A DNA stretch of 64,000 nt from positions 540,365 to 604,364 of the forward strand of contig NZ_LT976854.1 in the NCBI RefSeq assembly GCF_900249755.1, given 5' to 3'. Below, piece by piece: positions 43,938-51,447 of the stretch. Numbering within the stretch: position 1 is the first letter of the stretch; each line of letters starts with the position of its first letter. This DNA comes from Cupriavidus taiwanensis. GTDB taxonomy: Bacteria; Pseudomonadota; Gammaproteobacteria; Burkholderiales; Burkholderiaceae. The notes under the pieces were generated by a model that saw nothing but the letters and a program-made list of their open reading frames with translations, was not told the origin of the DNA and searched no databases. Both the position numbers and the translations under genes were made by a program.

Positions 43938-44816
43938 TCAGTACACCGACGGCATGCCTTCCGGCCGGTTCTTGAAGCGCCGGTGGATCCAGTAATACTG
44001 CTCCGGCATGGTGGCGATCTGCGTTTCCAGGAAGGCGTTCATGCGGCGCGAATCCTCTTCGACGCTGCCGGAAGGAAAGCCTTCGAGCGGGTCGAACACG
44101 CGCAGCCGGTAGCCGCGGTAGTCGGGCAGCACTTCGGTGGTGAACGGCACCACGCGCGCGCCGGTCATGCTGGCCAGGCGCGAGGCCGAGGTCAGCGTGC
44201 ACGCCGGCACGCCGAAGAACGGCACGAACACCGAATCGTTGATGCCGAAGTCCATGTCCGCCGCCAGCATCACCGGGCAGCCGGCGCGCAGCGTGCGCAC
44301 CACCTGCTTGCCGCTGCCGTTGCGCGGGATCATCTCGGCGCCGAAGCGCCCGCGCTGCGTGCGCGAGATCTGCTCCAGCAGCGGGCTGGACATGCGCGTG
44401 TACAGCGACGCCACCGGGTGGCGCATCGAATAGAACATGCAGCCGGCCTCGATGCCGACGAAATGGAAGCCCATGAAGATGGTCGGATGCTCGGCGCACG
44501 AGGCCAGGTCGATGCGCGAATCCAGCTCGACCAGCTTGCCCAGCCGCTCGGCGTTGCCGAACCACTGCACGCCGCGCTCCAGGTAGCTGCGCAGCACATG
44601 GCCGAAATGGTCGCGTGCCAGCTGCTCGCGCCTGGCGGGGTCCATGTCGGGGAAGCACAGCGCCAGGTTGGTATGGACGATGCGCCGGCGGCGGCTGGGG
44701 ATGCGGTACAGCAGCTTGCCGATGGCGTCGCCCAGCCGGGCGGTCACGCCGTACGGCAGGGCGGCAAAGAGCTTGAAGGCTGCGATGGTCAGCGCGGCCT
44801 GGAGCCGGTGGGTCAT
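43938..44816 (-). CDS. LpxL/HtrB-type lysophospholipid/lipid A acyltransferase
   Basis: This 292-residue inner-membrane acyltransferase has an N-terminal hydrophobic helix and a catalytic HX4E motif at His118-Glu123 (GFHFVGIEAG). Further family elements are VRTLRAGCPVMLAADMDFG and YYWIHRRFKNRPEG at the C terminus. Such enzymes add late acyl chains to lipid A or acylate ornithine-type lipids. It is a single gene, converging on IclR with a 6-base gap. Confidence 0.9.
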   Translation of the reverse strand: MTHRLQAALTIAAFKLFAALPYGVTARLGDAIGKLLYRIPSRRRRIVHTNLALCFPDMDPARREQLARDHFGHVLRSYLERGVQWFGNAERLGKLVELDSRIDLASCAEHPTIFMGFHFVGIEAGCMFYSMRHPVASLYTRMSSPLLEQISRTQRGRFGAEMIPRNGSGKQVVRTLRAGCPVMLAADMDFGINDSVFVPFFGVPACTLTSASRLASMTGARVVPFTTEVLPDYRGYRLRVFDPLEGFPSGSVEEDSRRMNAFLETQIATMPEQYYWIHRRFKNRPEGMPSVY

Positions 44817-45199
44817 GAAGATCCTGGAGTGCGGCAGCGGCGCTCGGGCGGGCCCGGGGGCAGGCGGCTGCGCGGCAATGGTTCGGCGCCACGCGGGTGG
44901 CGGATGTCAGGTGCGCGGCAAGGCGCGAAGAGCAAGGGCCGGCTCCCGGCACATGCCCGGCGCCTGGTGCGCACCGTGTGCGCGTCGGGGCGGCAAAGCC
45001 GGGCGGAACGCTGGCGCGCCATCCCGGGGCGGTATCCCGGGTCCGGGCGGCTTGGAGTGCGCTAAGCGGCGCTGCTCATGCTTTGACTGAGGGCGCACTG
45101 TAGCACGATGCCAGGGCCCCAGGAATGGCAGTTACTACCGGTATCAAACCGGCAACAGTGGTGGCGACGCGATGGCCGGCAGGGGCTGCCGCGGTGCCG
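44817..45199. other. Gap without a recognisable gene
   Basis: This 383-base stretch between the acyltransferase start and the end of the next minus-strand gene has no open frame with a ribosome binding site or recognisable protein. Its right end holds a weak hairpin (CCGGT/ACCGG near 45137-45151). Part of it must hold the acyltransferase promoter. Confidence 0.55.
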
Positions 45200-45577
45200 T
45201 CAGCGCTGGCGCAGCTCGCCGAGGTAATAGTTGACCTCGGCCAGCAGCGCCGTGTGGAATTCGGACGGCAGCACGTGGTCGTCGGTCAGCGACAGCAGCT
45301 GGTCGATGCGCTGGCGGAACTGGCGCTGCGCGCCCGCGCGGGCATCGGGCGGCAGCGCCACGGCCATGGCGCACAGCATTTCGCGCATCACCAGCAGCCG
45401 GGCGCCGTACTGGATCATGGCGTCGCCCTGGGTCTTGAGGTTCTGCGCAAGCTGTTCCGGCATGCCCTGGCGGCGGGCAGCGCCGGCGGGGGATCGCGGC
45501 GGCGCCGGCTGCGGCGCGCCGCTGGCCTCGGGTGCGGGCGTGCCCAGCATCTTGCCGAGTTTGGGGATCTTGAACAT
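45200..45577 (-). CDS. Hypothetical protein next to orphan flhC
   Basis: This 125-residue protein starts MFKIPKLGKMLGTP, followed by a Pro/Ala-rich linker (residues 12-40) and a helical domain (MPEQLAQNLKTQGDAMIQYGARLLVMREML ... LLAEVNYYLGELRQR). There is no signal peptide or membrane helix. The start was chosen for the GGAG upstream; a longer N terminus without a ribosome binding site is possible. I do not recognise the family. It lies 110 bases after flhC on the same strand. Confidence 0.6.
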   Translation of the reverse strand: MFKIPKLGKMLGTPAPEASGAPQPAPPRSPAGAARRQGMPEQLAQNLKTQGDAMIQYGARLLVMREMLCAMAVALPPDARAGAQRQFRQRIDQLLSLTDDHVLPSEFHTALLAEVNYYLGELRQR

Positions 45578-45687
45578 GGGCGAGGCTCCGGGAGCGCCGG
45601 CGGCGGGGTGGTCGGGTGCATCCATCATGGAAGGGCGCGGGTGGCCGGACTGTGCGCCAGCAGACAATGGCAAGGGGGCACCGGCGC

Positions 45688-46305
45688 TCATGCGCCGGCA
45701 GGCGCGCCGTTTCGTGGCGGCCGGGGTGTGCGACACTTGCCCGCGCGCGGCGGCGGCTGGCACAGGCCGCAGATGTGGCGCTGGCGCGCATCGTCGGCGC
45801 GCACCACGAACTCGCCATGGCAGCAGCGGCAGCGCGCCAGCCGCAGCATGCCGCGCTCATGGAAGCGGACCAGCATCCAGGCGCGGGTAAAGCTGAGCTG
45901 CGCGGCCTCGCCGGTGACGCACAGGTGCTCGCGATACAGGCGGAAGGCGGCCAGCGTGGCATGGATGCGGTCCAGGAGGCCGGCACGGACCATGAAGCGG
46001 TACGCACCGAGCAGCATCGAGGCATGGGCGTTGGGGCGCCAGGCCAGGAACCAGTCGGTCGAGAACGGCAGCATGCCCTTGGGTGGCGACGCGCCGCAAA
46101 GCTCCCTGTACAGGCGCGTCAACCGCACGCGCGGCAGCGACACTTCCGCTTCCAGCACCTGCAGGCGCGCGCCCAGGCCGATCATCTCGATGGCCAGCCG
46201 GGTCTGCTCCATCTCTTGCAGCACGCTCTTGCCGGCGGGCGCGGGCAACGGGCTCGATGTGGCCGCAACGGGGCCGCCCATGGCGGCGACGGCGTGTGTG
46301 TCCAT
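45688..46305 (-). CDS. flhC: FlhC-family flagellar master regulator, orphan copy
   Basis: This 205-residue protein closely follows FlhC: VLEAEVSLPRVRLTRLYRELCGASPPKGMLPFSTDWFLAWRPNAHAS, then the zinc site RCRCCHGEFVV...HICGLCQPP with Cys159, 161, 162, 179 and 182. It has a 25-residue extra N terminus. FlhC normally works as a complex with FlhD to activate class II flagellar genes, but no flhD or other flagellar gene is in the window. It may partner with FlhD encoded elsewhere or act on a different regulon. Confidence 0.9.
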   Translation of the reverse strand: MDTHAVAAMGGPVAATSSPLPAPAGKSVLQEMEQTRLAIEMIGLGARLQVLEAEVSLPRVRLTRLYRELCGASPPKGMLPFSTDWFLAWRPNAHASMLLGAYRFMVRAGLLDRIHATLAAFRLYREHLCVTGEAAQLSFTRAWMLVRFHERGMLRLARCRCCHGEFVVRADDARQRHICGLCQPPPRAGKCRTPRPPRNGAPAGA

Positions 46306-46369
46306 GATCTCCTCCTGCGCGGGGGCACGGTGCGGCGCTGTCCGCATGCGTACCCTCCGCGTTATGGCT

Positions 46370-46384
46370 TTTCGTAATACGAAA
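46370..46384. promoter_or_regulatory. Palindrome TTTCGTA-A-TACGAAA upstream of flhC
   Basis: A perfect 7-bp inverted repeat lies 65-79 bases before the flhC start. A second short repeat, ATCGT-N6-ACGAT, lies at 46431-46446. The 308-base gap 46306-46613 is AT-richer than its flanks and must hold promoters for flhC and the plus-strand 67-aa gene. Confidence 0.5.
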
Positions 46385-46613
46385 GGATTCTTGGATCGGG
46401 GCCGGCTTATAACCGTGATGCTCGTCAATAATCGTATTTCCACGATCGACGGCATCAGGTTGTCAGGATCCATTGTTGGCGCATTTTGTCGGTGCCCGCG
46501 GCGCCATCCCGCAGCACTGTAGGAGAAGCGCCCACACGGTATCGGACAGACGCCGATTTATCGGTTCTGCCCATGGGCTACGCTGCAAGAACACCAACGA
46601 CAGGGAGCAACCC

Positions 46614-46817
46614 ATGGCTGCAAACTTCCTGATCAGGCAGACCGCGCAAGGCTGGGAACTGACGGTCGAAAGCGCGCGCAAGGGCCTGGTCCATTGCGAC
46701 GACCGCGACGTCGCCGTCAACATCGGCATGGCCGCGGCCAAGCGGCGCGGTGTGGTGCTGATCGTGGACGAAGACGAGGACGATGCCCCGCACCGCCTCA
46801 CTCCCCTGGCCGCCTGA
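46614..46817 (+). CDS. Small hypothetical protein with acidic tail
   Basis: This 67-residue protein (MAANFLIRQTAQGWELTVESARKG...) has alternating strands and an acidic stretch VDEDEDDAPHR. CAGGGAGCAACCC supports the start. A strong terminator follows after 26 bases, which supports this being a transcribed single gene. It has no membrane helix. The strand pattern faintly recalls small DUF2188-type proteins, but I cannot assign it. Confidence 0.7.
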   Translation: MAANFLIRQTAQGWELTVESARKGLVHCDDRDVAVNIGMAAAKRRGVVLIVDEDEDDAPHRLTPLAA

Positions 46818-46843
46818 CGCGGCAAACCGGTTGCGTGACAACG

Positions 46844-46879
46844 GCGGGCGCCCTGTAACGGTGGCGCCCGCTTTTGCTT
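46844..46879 (+). terminator. Rho-independent terminator
   Basis: A 9-bp GC stem (46844-46852 with 46863-46871) and 10-base loop are followed by TTTTGCTTT. It ends transcription of the 67-aa gene. Confidence 0.85.
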
Positions 46880-46924
46880 TGGTGCGGGGCGCGCGGCATG
46901 CGTGCCGCACCCCATGCCCGCCAG

Positions 46925-46942
46925 TGGTATGGAACTTGCGCC
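46925..46942 (+). promoter_or_regulatory. Promoter-like motif upstream of the BON gene
   Basis: The motif TGGTATGGAACTTGCGCC lies 60 bases before the BON gene start. It can be read as sigma-54-like (GG and GC 10 bases apart, TTGC) or as an ECF-type -35 box (GGAACTT). The core is nearly identical to one in front of the phospholipase D gene. Confidence 0.45.
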
Positions 46943-47002
46943 CCGCTGACTGGCTGCGCGGCCCGCCAGGCCGCGCCGCAAGCTCAACCCTTGGAGACAG
47001 CG

Positions 47003-47830
47003 ATGCATCCATTCCGAAATGAAGGCGGCGGCTCCTGGTGGCGCGACGACCGCGACGCCGATGATTCTCGCCGTCGCGGCGACGGCCCGCGCGACGACCC
47101 GCGCGGCTACGGCGAGGGACGCTATGGCCAGCGCGGCGGCCCCGCGCACGACTACGGCGAGGGCCGCTATGAGGGCCGCCAGCGGCACGACAGCGGCGTG
47201 CGCGAGTCCGGCTACTACGGCGGGCGCTCCAGCCCGGCGCAGCGGGCCTGGGAAGCCTCCGCCGGGCGTCCGCCATGGGAAGAGGACGAAGCCTGGCGCC
47301 GCGGCAGCGAGGTCCGCGACGAATGGGGCGACAGCCGCGGCAATGCGTCGCCCGACATGCCGCGCGGGCGCGACCGCGTGGGCCCCAAGGGCTACCAGCG
47401 CAGCGACGAGCGCATCCGTGAAGATATCTGCGAACGGCTCGCGCATGCGCGCCATGTCGACGTGCGCGACGTCGAAGTCGAAGTGCAGGGCGGCGTGGTG
47501 CGCCTGACCGGCAACGTGCGCGACCGGCGCCAGAAGTACTGCATCGAGGACATCGTCGACGATGTCTTCGGCGTGCAGGAGATCCATAACGCGGTGCGCC
47601 TGGGCGCGCCGGGCGCGTTCGGCGTGTCCGGCATCACCGAAGGGGCGCAGTCCGGATCCCGGTCCGGATCGCAATCCGGCCAGCCCGGGCAGGGGCATGT
47701 CAGCGGCGTCAGCAGTTCCGGCAGCGCCACCGGCTCCAGCGCCAGCAGCTACGGCGGCGGCATGGAAACCGGCAGCGGCGGTCCGGGCCAGGGCCGCGAC
47801 AGCACCGGCGGCACCACGCGCATGGGCTGA
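47003..47830 (+). CDS. BON-domain protein with low-complexity flanks
   Basis: This 275-residue protein has an Arg/Asp/Gly-rich N-terminal two-thirds, very hydrophilic and probably disordered, and one BON domain at about 133-200 (RIREDICERLAHARHVDVRDVEVEVQGGVVRLTGNVRDRRQKYCIEDIVDDVFGVQEIHN). A Gly/Ser repeat tail follows. No signal peptide is visible. BON domains bind phospholipid or act in envelope stress; this layout, with charged low-complexity arms, is common in Burkholderiales. TTGGAGACAGC supports the start. Confidence 0.86.
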   Translation: MHPFRNEGGGSWWRDDRDADDSRRRGDGPRDDPRGYGEGRYGQRGGPAHDYGEGRYEGRQRHDSGVRESGYYGGRSSPAQRAWEASAGRPPWEEDEAWRRGSEVRDEWGDSRGNASPDMPRGRDRVGPKGYQRSDERIREDICERLAHARHVDVRDVEVEVQGGVVRLTGNVRDRRQKYCIEDIVDDVFGVQEIHNAVRLGAPGAFGVSGITEGAQSGSRSGSQSGQPGQGHVSGVSSSGSATGSSASSYGGGMETGSGGPGQGRDSTGGTTRMG

Positions 47831-47846
47831 TCGCGCCGAGGCAGCA

Positions 47847-48662
47847 CTATGGCGCCGGTGGCTCGTCCTCCGGCGCCTGCGGCTCGGCCATGCGGCGATG
47901 CTGCCCGGCCAGCACGTCCGCGGGCGTCACCATGGCAATGGCGGCGCGCAGCTTGTTCTGCCAGCCGGGTACCGCCTCGCCTTCGCCGCGCATCATCGCA
48001 TCGAAGCCGATCCGCGCCACCTCGGCGGGGTCGGCCTTCTTCTGCTGGCCAAGGCGGGTATCGAGCAGGTCGGCGCGTTCGAAGAAATCGGTTTCGGTGG
48101 CGCCCGGCATCAGGCACGTGACCGACACGCCGCTGTCCTTCAGCTCGTGCCGCAGCGCATAGGAGAAGGAATCCAGGAACGCCTTGGTCGCGTTGTACAC
48201 GGCCTGGCAGGTGCCGGGAACGAAGCCGGCGATCGATCCGGTGATCAGGATGCGCCCCTCGCGCTGCGCGCGCATCATCTGACCGACCCGGTGCAGCATG
48301 TGCAGGGTGCCGGTCACGTTGGTCTCGACCACGCGCTGGATGTCCGCGAAGTCCTGGTCGAGGAAGGCGTGGCCCAGGCCGCGGCCGGCGTTGGCGCACA
48401 GCACGTCGACGCGGCGGCCGTCCAGCGCATCGCAGACCTGCCCGACGCCGTCGGGCGTGGACAGGTCCGCCAGCAGCGCCGTTACCTCGGTGCCTGCGTC
48501 GCGCAGTTGCGCCGCGGCGATTTCGATCTGCGGCTCGTCCGCGGCAATCACCAGGTCATAGCCGCGCTGCGCGCAGCAGCGGGCCAGTTCATAGCCGATG
48601 CCGGAGGACGCCCCGGTCACGACGGCAAGCAGGTTGGTGCGGCGAAGCGGCGTGTCAGGCAC
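47847..48662 (-). CDS. Short-chain dehydrogenase/reductase
   Basis: This 271-residue SDR has TGASSGIG (residues 15-22), CANAGRG, the catalytic Ser in ITGSIAGFVPG and YNATKAFLDSFSYAL holding Tyr and Lys. The C terminus is Pro/Glu-rich. GGAGATCC precedes the start. It is a separate unit, and the substrate is unknown. Its position among stress-type genes (BON, flavodoxin) suggests a general detoxifying reductase. Confidence 0.87.
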   Translation of the reverse strand: MPDTPLRRTNLLAVVTGASSGIGYELARCCAQRGYDLVIAADEPQIEIAAAQLRDAGTEVTALLADLSTPDGVGQVCDALDGRRVDVLCANAGRGLGHAFLDQDFADIQRVVETNVTGTLHMLHRVGQMMRAQREGRILITGSIAGFVPGTCQAVYNATKAFLDSFSYALRHELKDSGVSVTCLMPGATETDFFERADLLDTRLGQQKKADPAEVARIGFDAMMRGEGEAVPGWQNKLRAAIAMVTPADVLAGQHRRMAEPQAPEDEPPAP

Positions 48663-48721
48663 CGGATCTCCTGTGCGTTGTGGTCCGTTTTTACTGCGTC
48701 GTTGTAAGGATTAGCGACGCT

Positions 48722-48994
48722 TCATCCCACCCGCCGCCATGTGCGCACGCCCATCCAGACGCCCAGCAGCGCCACCAGCGTGACCAGCACCGCCAGCGTC
48801 ACCGCCGTGCCAGGGCCAAGGCCGCCGAACCACGCATAGGCATCGGACCGGCGCCACAGCACCCAGGCCAGCGTTGCGGTGGCGACCACCAGCGCGGTCT
48901 GCGTCAGCGCATCGACCACGCGCATCAGGCCGCGCGCCGTGCCGGCAAGGGGATCGCGCCGGGCTTCTGAAGCGGTGATTTCGGGGTCTTCCAT
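48722..48994 (-). CDS. Small two-helix membrane protein
   Basis: This 90-residue protein starts at MEDPEITASEARRDP. It has two hydrophobic helices (about 33-48 and 58-80, ALVVATATLAWVLW and GTAVTLAVLVTLVALLGVWMGV) and a basic C terminus. A longer start (109 aa) is possible. I do not recognise the family; it may be an accessory envelope protein. Confidence 0.6.
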   Translation of the reverse strand: MEDPEITASEARRDPLAGTARGLMRVVDALTQTALVVATATLAWVLWRRSDAYAWFGGLGPGTAVTLAVLVTLVALLGVWMGVRTWRRVG

Positions 48995-49081
48995 GGCATG
49001 GGGTGGCAGAGGGAATGTGCTGGACGTGCAAGACCTGTTCCCGCTCATCACTCACGCGCGCGGCCGATGGGCGCTTGCGCT

Positions 49082-49573
49082 TCAGAACACCCCCAGCCCC
49101 AAACCTGCCGCCAGCCCTTCGCCAAGCTCCGCGCAACGGGCCAGGTCCGCCGCTTCGATCTGCTTGGGGGCAAGGATGCGCTCCGGCGTCTGCGCATGCG
49201 TGCAGACGATCAGCCCGGGTGCGACCGGGTTCAGGCGCCAGCCGGTGGCGATGCGCTCGAGCTGGCGCAGCGCGTTCTGGCCATCGCTGCCGGCGCAGAT
49301 CATGGCGGCGTAGGGACGGCCATTGATGCGGTCGAGCACTGGGTAATAACAGCGGTCGAAGAAGTCCTTCATCATGCCCGCGATCGCGGCCAGGTTCTCC
49401 GGGGTGGCGAACAGGTAGCCGTCCGCGGCCAGCACGTCGTCGGGGCCGGCCTCGGCGGCGGTCTTGAGCACGACCGTGACGCCGGGCTGCCGGCGGGCCG
49501 CTTCGGCGGCGGCCGCGGCCATCTGGCGCGTGCCTCCGGTCATGGTGTGGTAGACGATCAGCAGCGTTTTCAT
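49082..49573 (-). CDS. Flavodoxin-family NAD(P)H-dependent FMN protein
   Basis: This 163-residue flavodoxin-fold protein has the phosphate-binding loop YHTMTGGTRQMAAAAAEAA at the N terminus, GYLFATPENLAAIAGMMKDFFDRCY in the middle and RPYAAMICAGSDGQNAL as the isoalloxazine region. It is divergent from a TetR gene with a perfect 7-bp inverted repeat in between, so it is probably under TetR control. The likely role is reduction of a quinone, azo or nitro compound. Confidence 0.88.
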   Translation of the reverse strand: MKTLLIVYHTMTGGTRQMAAAAAEAARRQPGVTVVLKTAAEAGPDDVLAADGYLFATPENLAAIAGMMKDFFDRCYYPVLDRINGRPYAAMICAGSDGQNALRQLERIATGWRLNPVAPGLIVCTHAQTPERILAPKQIEAADLARCAELGEGLAAGLGLGVF

Positions 49574-49589
49574 GCTTGCGGGTGGACAT

Positions 49590-49608
49590 ATGCGTCCGTC
49601 TGACGCAT
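49590..49608. promoter_or_regulatory. Candidate TetR operator ATGCGTC-N5-GACGCAT
   Basis: A perfect 7-bp inverted repeat sits 17 bases upstream of the flavodoxin start and 100 bases upstream of the TetR start in the divergent gap. It fits a TetR-family site repressing the flavodoxin gene. Confidence 0.65.
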
Positions 49609-49707
49609 GTTGCCGACTGTATCACGGCCATTTCGCCGCATCGCGGGCCAGCCGGGGGCGATAGCCGGTGCCGTAGAATCCGGGGCTGGCGCCCCTGCTA
49701 TGACTCC

Positions 49708-50310
49708 ATGCCGACATCCAATCCTCCCATCGACCGCTCTGCCAGCGAGCAGGCCATCCAGCTGCTCGATGCCGCCACGGAGCACGTCCTTGCCCACGGC
49801 CTGGGCGACCTGTCGCTGCGCAGCGTGGCGGAAGCGCTGGGCACCAGCCACCGCATGCTGATCTATTACTTCGGTTCCGGTGATGGCTTCTGGCAGGCGC
49901 TGTTGCACCGCATCCGCCATGCCGAGCAGTCAGCGCGCCAGCGCATGGAACTGGCCGGCATGGATCCCCAGGCCGCGATGGTGGCGGCGTGGGAGCGCTA
50001 TTCGGCGCCAGGCTACCTGCCAATCATGCAGCTGATGTTCGAGATCTACGGCCGCGCGATCCGCGACCGTGAGCGTTTCAGCGGCTTTCTCGAAGATGTC
50101 GTCGGCAGCTGGACCACCACGCTGGCGGCCCGCCTGCAGCAGCAGCTGGGCCTGAGCGCCGCCGAGGCCCGGCTGCGCGCGCGCGTGGAGCTGGCCACCG
50201 TGCGCGGGCTGTTGCTGGACCTGGTCACTACTGGCGACCGCAAGGGCACGACGGCCGCGCTGAAGTACTTCGCCGCCATGATGGCGGCGCCGCCCCAGGG
50301 CAGTAAGTAG
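49708..50310 (+). CDS. TetR-family transcriptional regulator
   Basis: This 200-residue regulator has a TetR HTH at residues about 17-58 (IQLLDAATEHVLAHGLGDLSLRSVAEALGTSHRMLIYYFGSGDGF) and a helical ligand-binding domain. It is divergent from the flavodoxin and lies in front of a Bug receptor and M24-fold gene. It is flanked by two palindromes, 49590-49608 and 50394-50409, and may control genes on either side. Confidence 0.89.
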   Translation: MPTSNPPIDRSASEQAIQLLDAATEHVLAHGLGDLSLRSVAEALGTSHRMLIYYFGSGDGFWQALLHRIRHAEQSARQRMELAGMDPQAAMVAAWERYSAPGYLPIMQLMFEIYGRAIRDRERFSGFLEDVVGSWTTTLAARLQQQLGLSAAEARLRARVELATVRGLLLDLVTTGDRKGTTAALKYFAAMMAAPPQGSK

Positions 50311-50393
50311 CGGCGCACGCCGCCGGTATTCACACCGATACCCACACCGATCTTCGCGCCGGTCTCGGCGTAAACCCCGATTTTGCCGTGCCG

Positions 50394-50409
50394 TGTACCA
50401 CGTGGTACA
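50394..50409. promoter_or_regulatory. Perfect 16-bp palindrome before a Bug gene
   Basis: TGTACCACGTGGTACA is fully symmetrical and lies 58 bases upstream of the Bug start and 83 bases after the TetR stop. It is a strong operator candidate, for the neighbouring TetR protein or another dimeric regulator. Confidence 0.7.
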
Positions 50410-50467
50410 TTGCGTCCCGCACGCTGCGCAAGCGCGGCGGAGCATGGCAAAACCAACGGGGTGCAAT

Positions 50468-51436
50468 ATGGATCGGCGACAACTACTGGCCTGGCTGGCC
50501 GCGAGCGGGGTGGCGATGGCGCTGCCTGGTATCGGGCAGGCGCAGGCCTTCCCTGCGAAACCTGTGCGGCTGGTCGTGCCGCAAGCCGGCGGCACCGGCA
50601 ACGACGTGCTGGCGCGCGCACTGGCGGAAAAGCTCAGCCGTGCCTGGCAGCAGCCGGTGGTAGTGGAAAACAAGCCCGGCGCCAACGGCACGCTGGCGGT
50701 CAGCTATGTGCTCGGCCAGCCCGCCGACGGCTACACGCTGTTCTTCGCCGGCGTATCCAACCTGAGCTTCAACCCATTCCTGTATCCGAAGCTGCCGTAC
50801 GATCCGGGCCGCGACCTGGCTGGCGTGGCGATGCTGGCGAATTCTCCGTTCGTGTTTGTCGCGGCGCCATCGCTCAAGGTCGACACGTTCAGGGACTTCG
50901 TGCAGATGGCCAGGGCCCGGCCGGGCGAAATCAGCTTTGCGTCGGGCGGCATCGGCAATTCCACTCACCTGGCGATGGAGCTGGTGGCCCAGCGCACCGG
51001 AATCCGGTTGCAGCACGTGCCGTTCAACGGCACCGGCGGCTCGGCCAGCCTGATGAACGGGCAGACGCCGGTGATGATGAACGTCGTCGCCGGGGTGCAG
51101 CCCTTCATTACCGGCAAGAAGCTGGTCCCGCTCGCGGTCACCGGCGACAAGCGGCTGCAGGCGCTTCCCGCGGTGCCGACCTTCCGGGAACTCGGCTACG
51201 ACGTGCAGGTGCCCGGCTGGTACGCCATCGTGGCCCGCTCGGGCACGCCCGCGGCGGTGATCAGCAAGGTCAATGCCGACATCAACCAGATCCTGGACGA
51301 TGCGCAGTTCAGGGAGAAGCTCGGCTTCCAGTTCCTGGAAGCGATCAAGGGTCCGCCGTCCGAAGTCGAGCGCTACATGAAGCGCGACGCCGACACCTGG
51401 GGCCCGATCATCCGCAAGCTTGGCATTTCGCTCTGA
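50468..51436 (+). CDS. Bug-family periplasmic solute-binding protein
   Basis: This 322-residue Bug/TctC-type receptor has the signal peptide MDRRQLLAWLAASGVAMALPGIGQAQA and the family pattern FPAKPVRLVVPQAGGTGNDVLAR, VVENKPGANGTLAVSYV and PADGYTLFF. It stands 11 bases before an M24-fold hydrolase gene and is probably co-transcribed with it, so the two may act on the same amino acid-like or betaine-like compound. Confidence 0.9.
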   Translation: MDRRQLLAWLAASGVAMALPGIGQAQAFPAKPVRLVVPQAGGTGNDVLARALAEKLSRAWQQPVVVENKPGANGTLAVSYVLGQPADGYTLFFAGVSNLSFNPFLYPKLPYDPGRDLAGVAMLANSPFVFVAAPSLKVDTFRDFVQMARARPGEISFASGGIGNSTHLAMELVAQRTGIRLQHVPFNGTGGSASLMNGQTPVMMNVVAGVQPFITGKKLVPLAVTGDKRLQALPAVPTFRELGYDVQVPGWYAIVARSGTPAAVISKVNADINQILDDAQFREKLGFQFLEAIKGPPSEVERYMKRDADTWGPIIRKLGISL

Positions 51437-51447
51437 GGACCGCAGCC

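Noticed and set aside
46614-46817. FlhD partner for the orphan FlhC
   Set aside because: The 67-aa protein is on the opposite strand, is strand-rich and acidic, and does not resemble FlhD, which is helical and about 105 residues long.
49027-49042. Minus-strand GGGAACA-GGTC-TTGCA as a further sigma-54 promoter for the 90-aa membrane protein
   Set aside because: Only about 9 of 12 positions match and it leaves a very short leader; such matches are common by chance in this GC-rich sequence.
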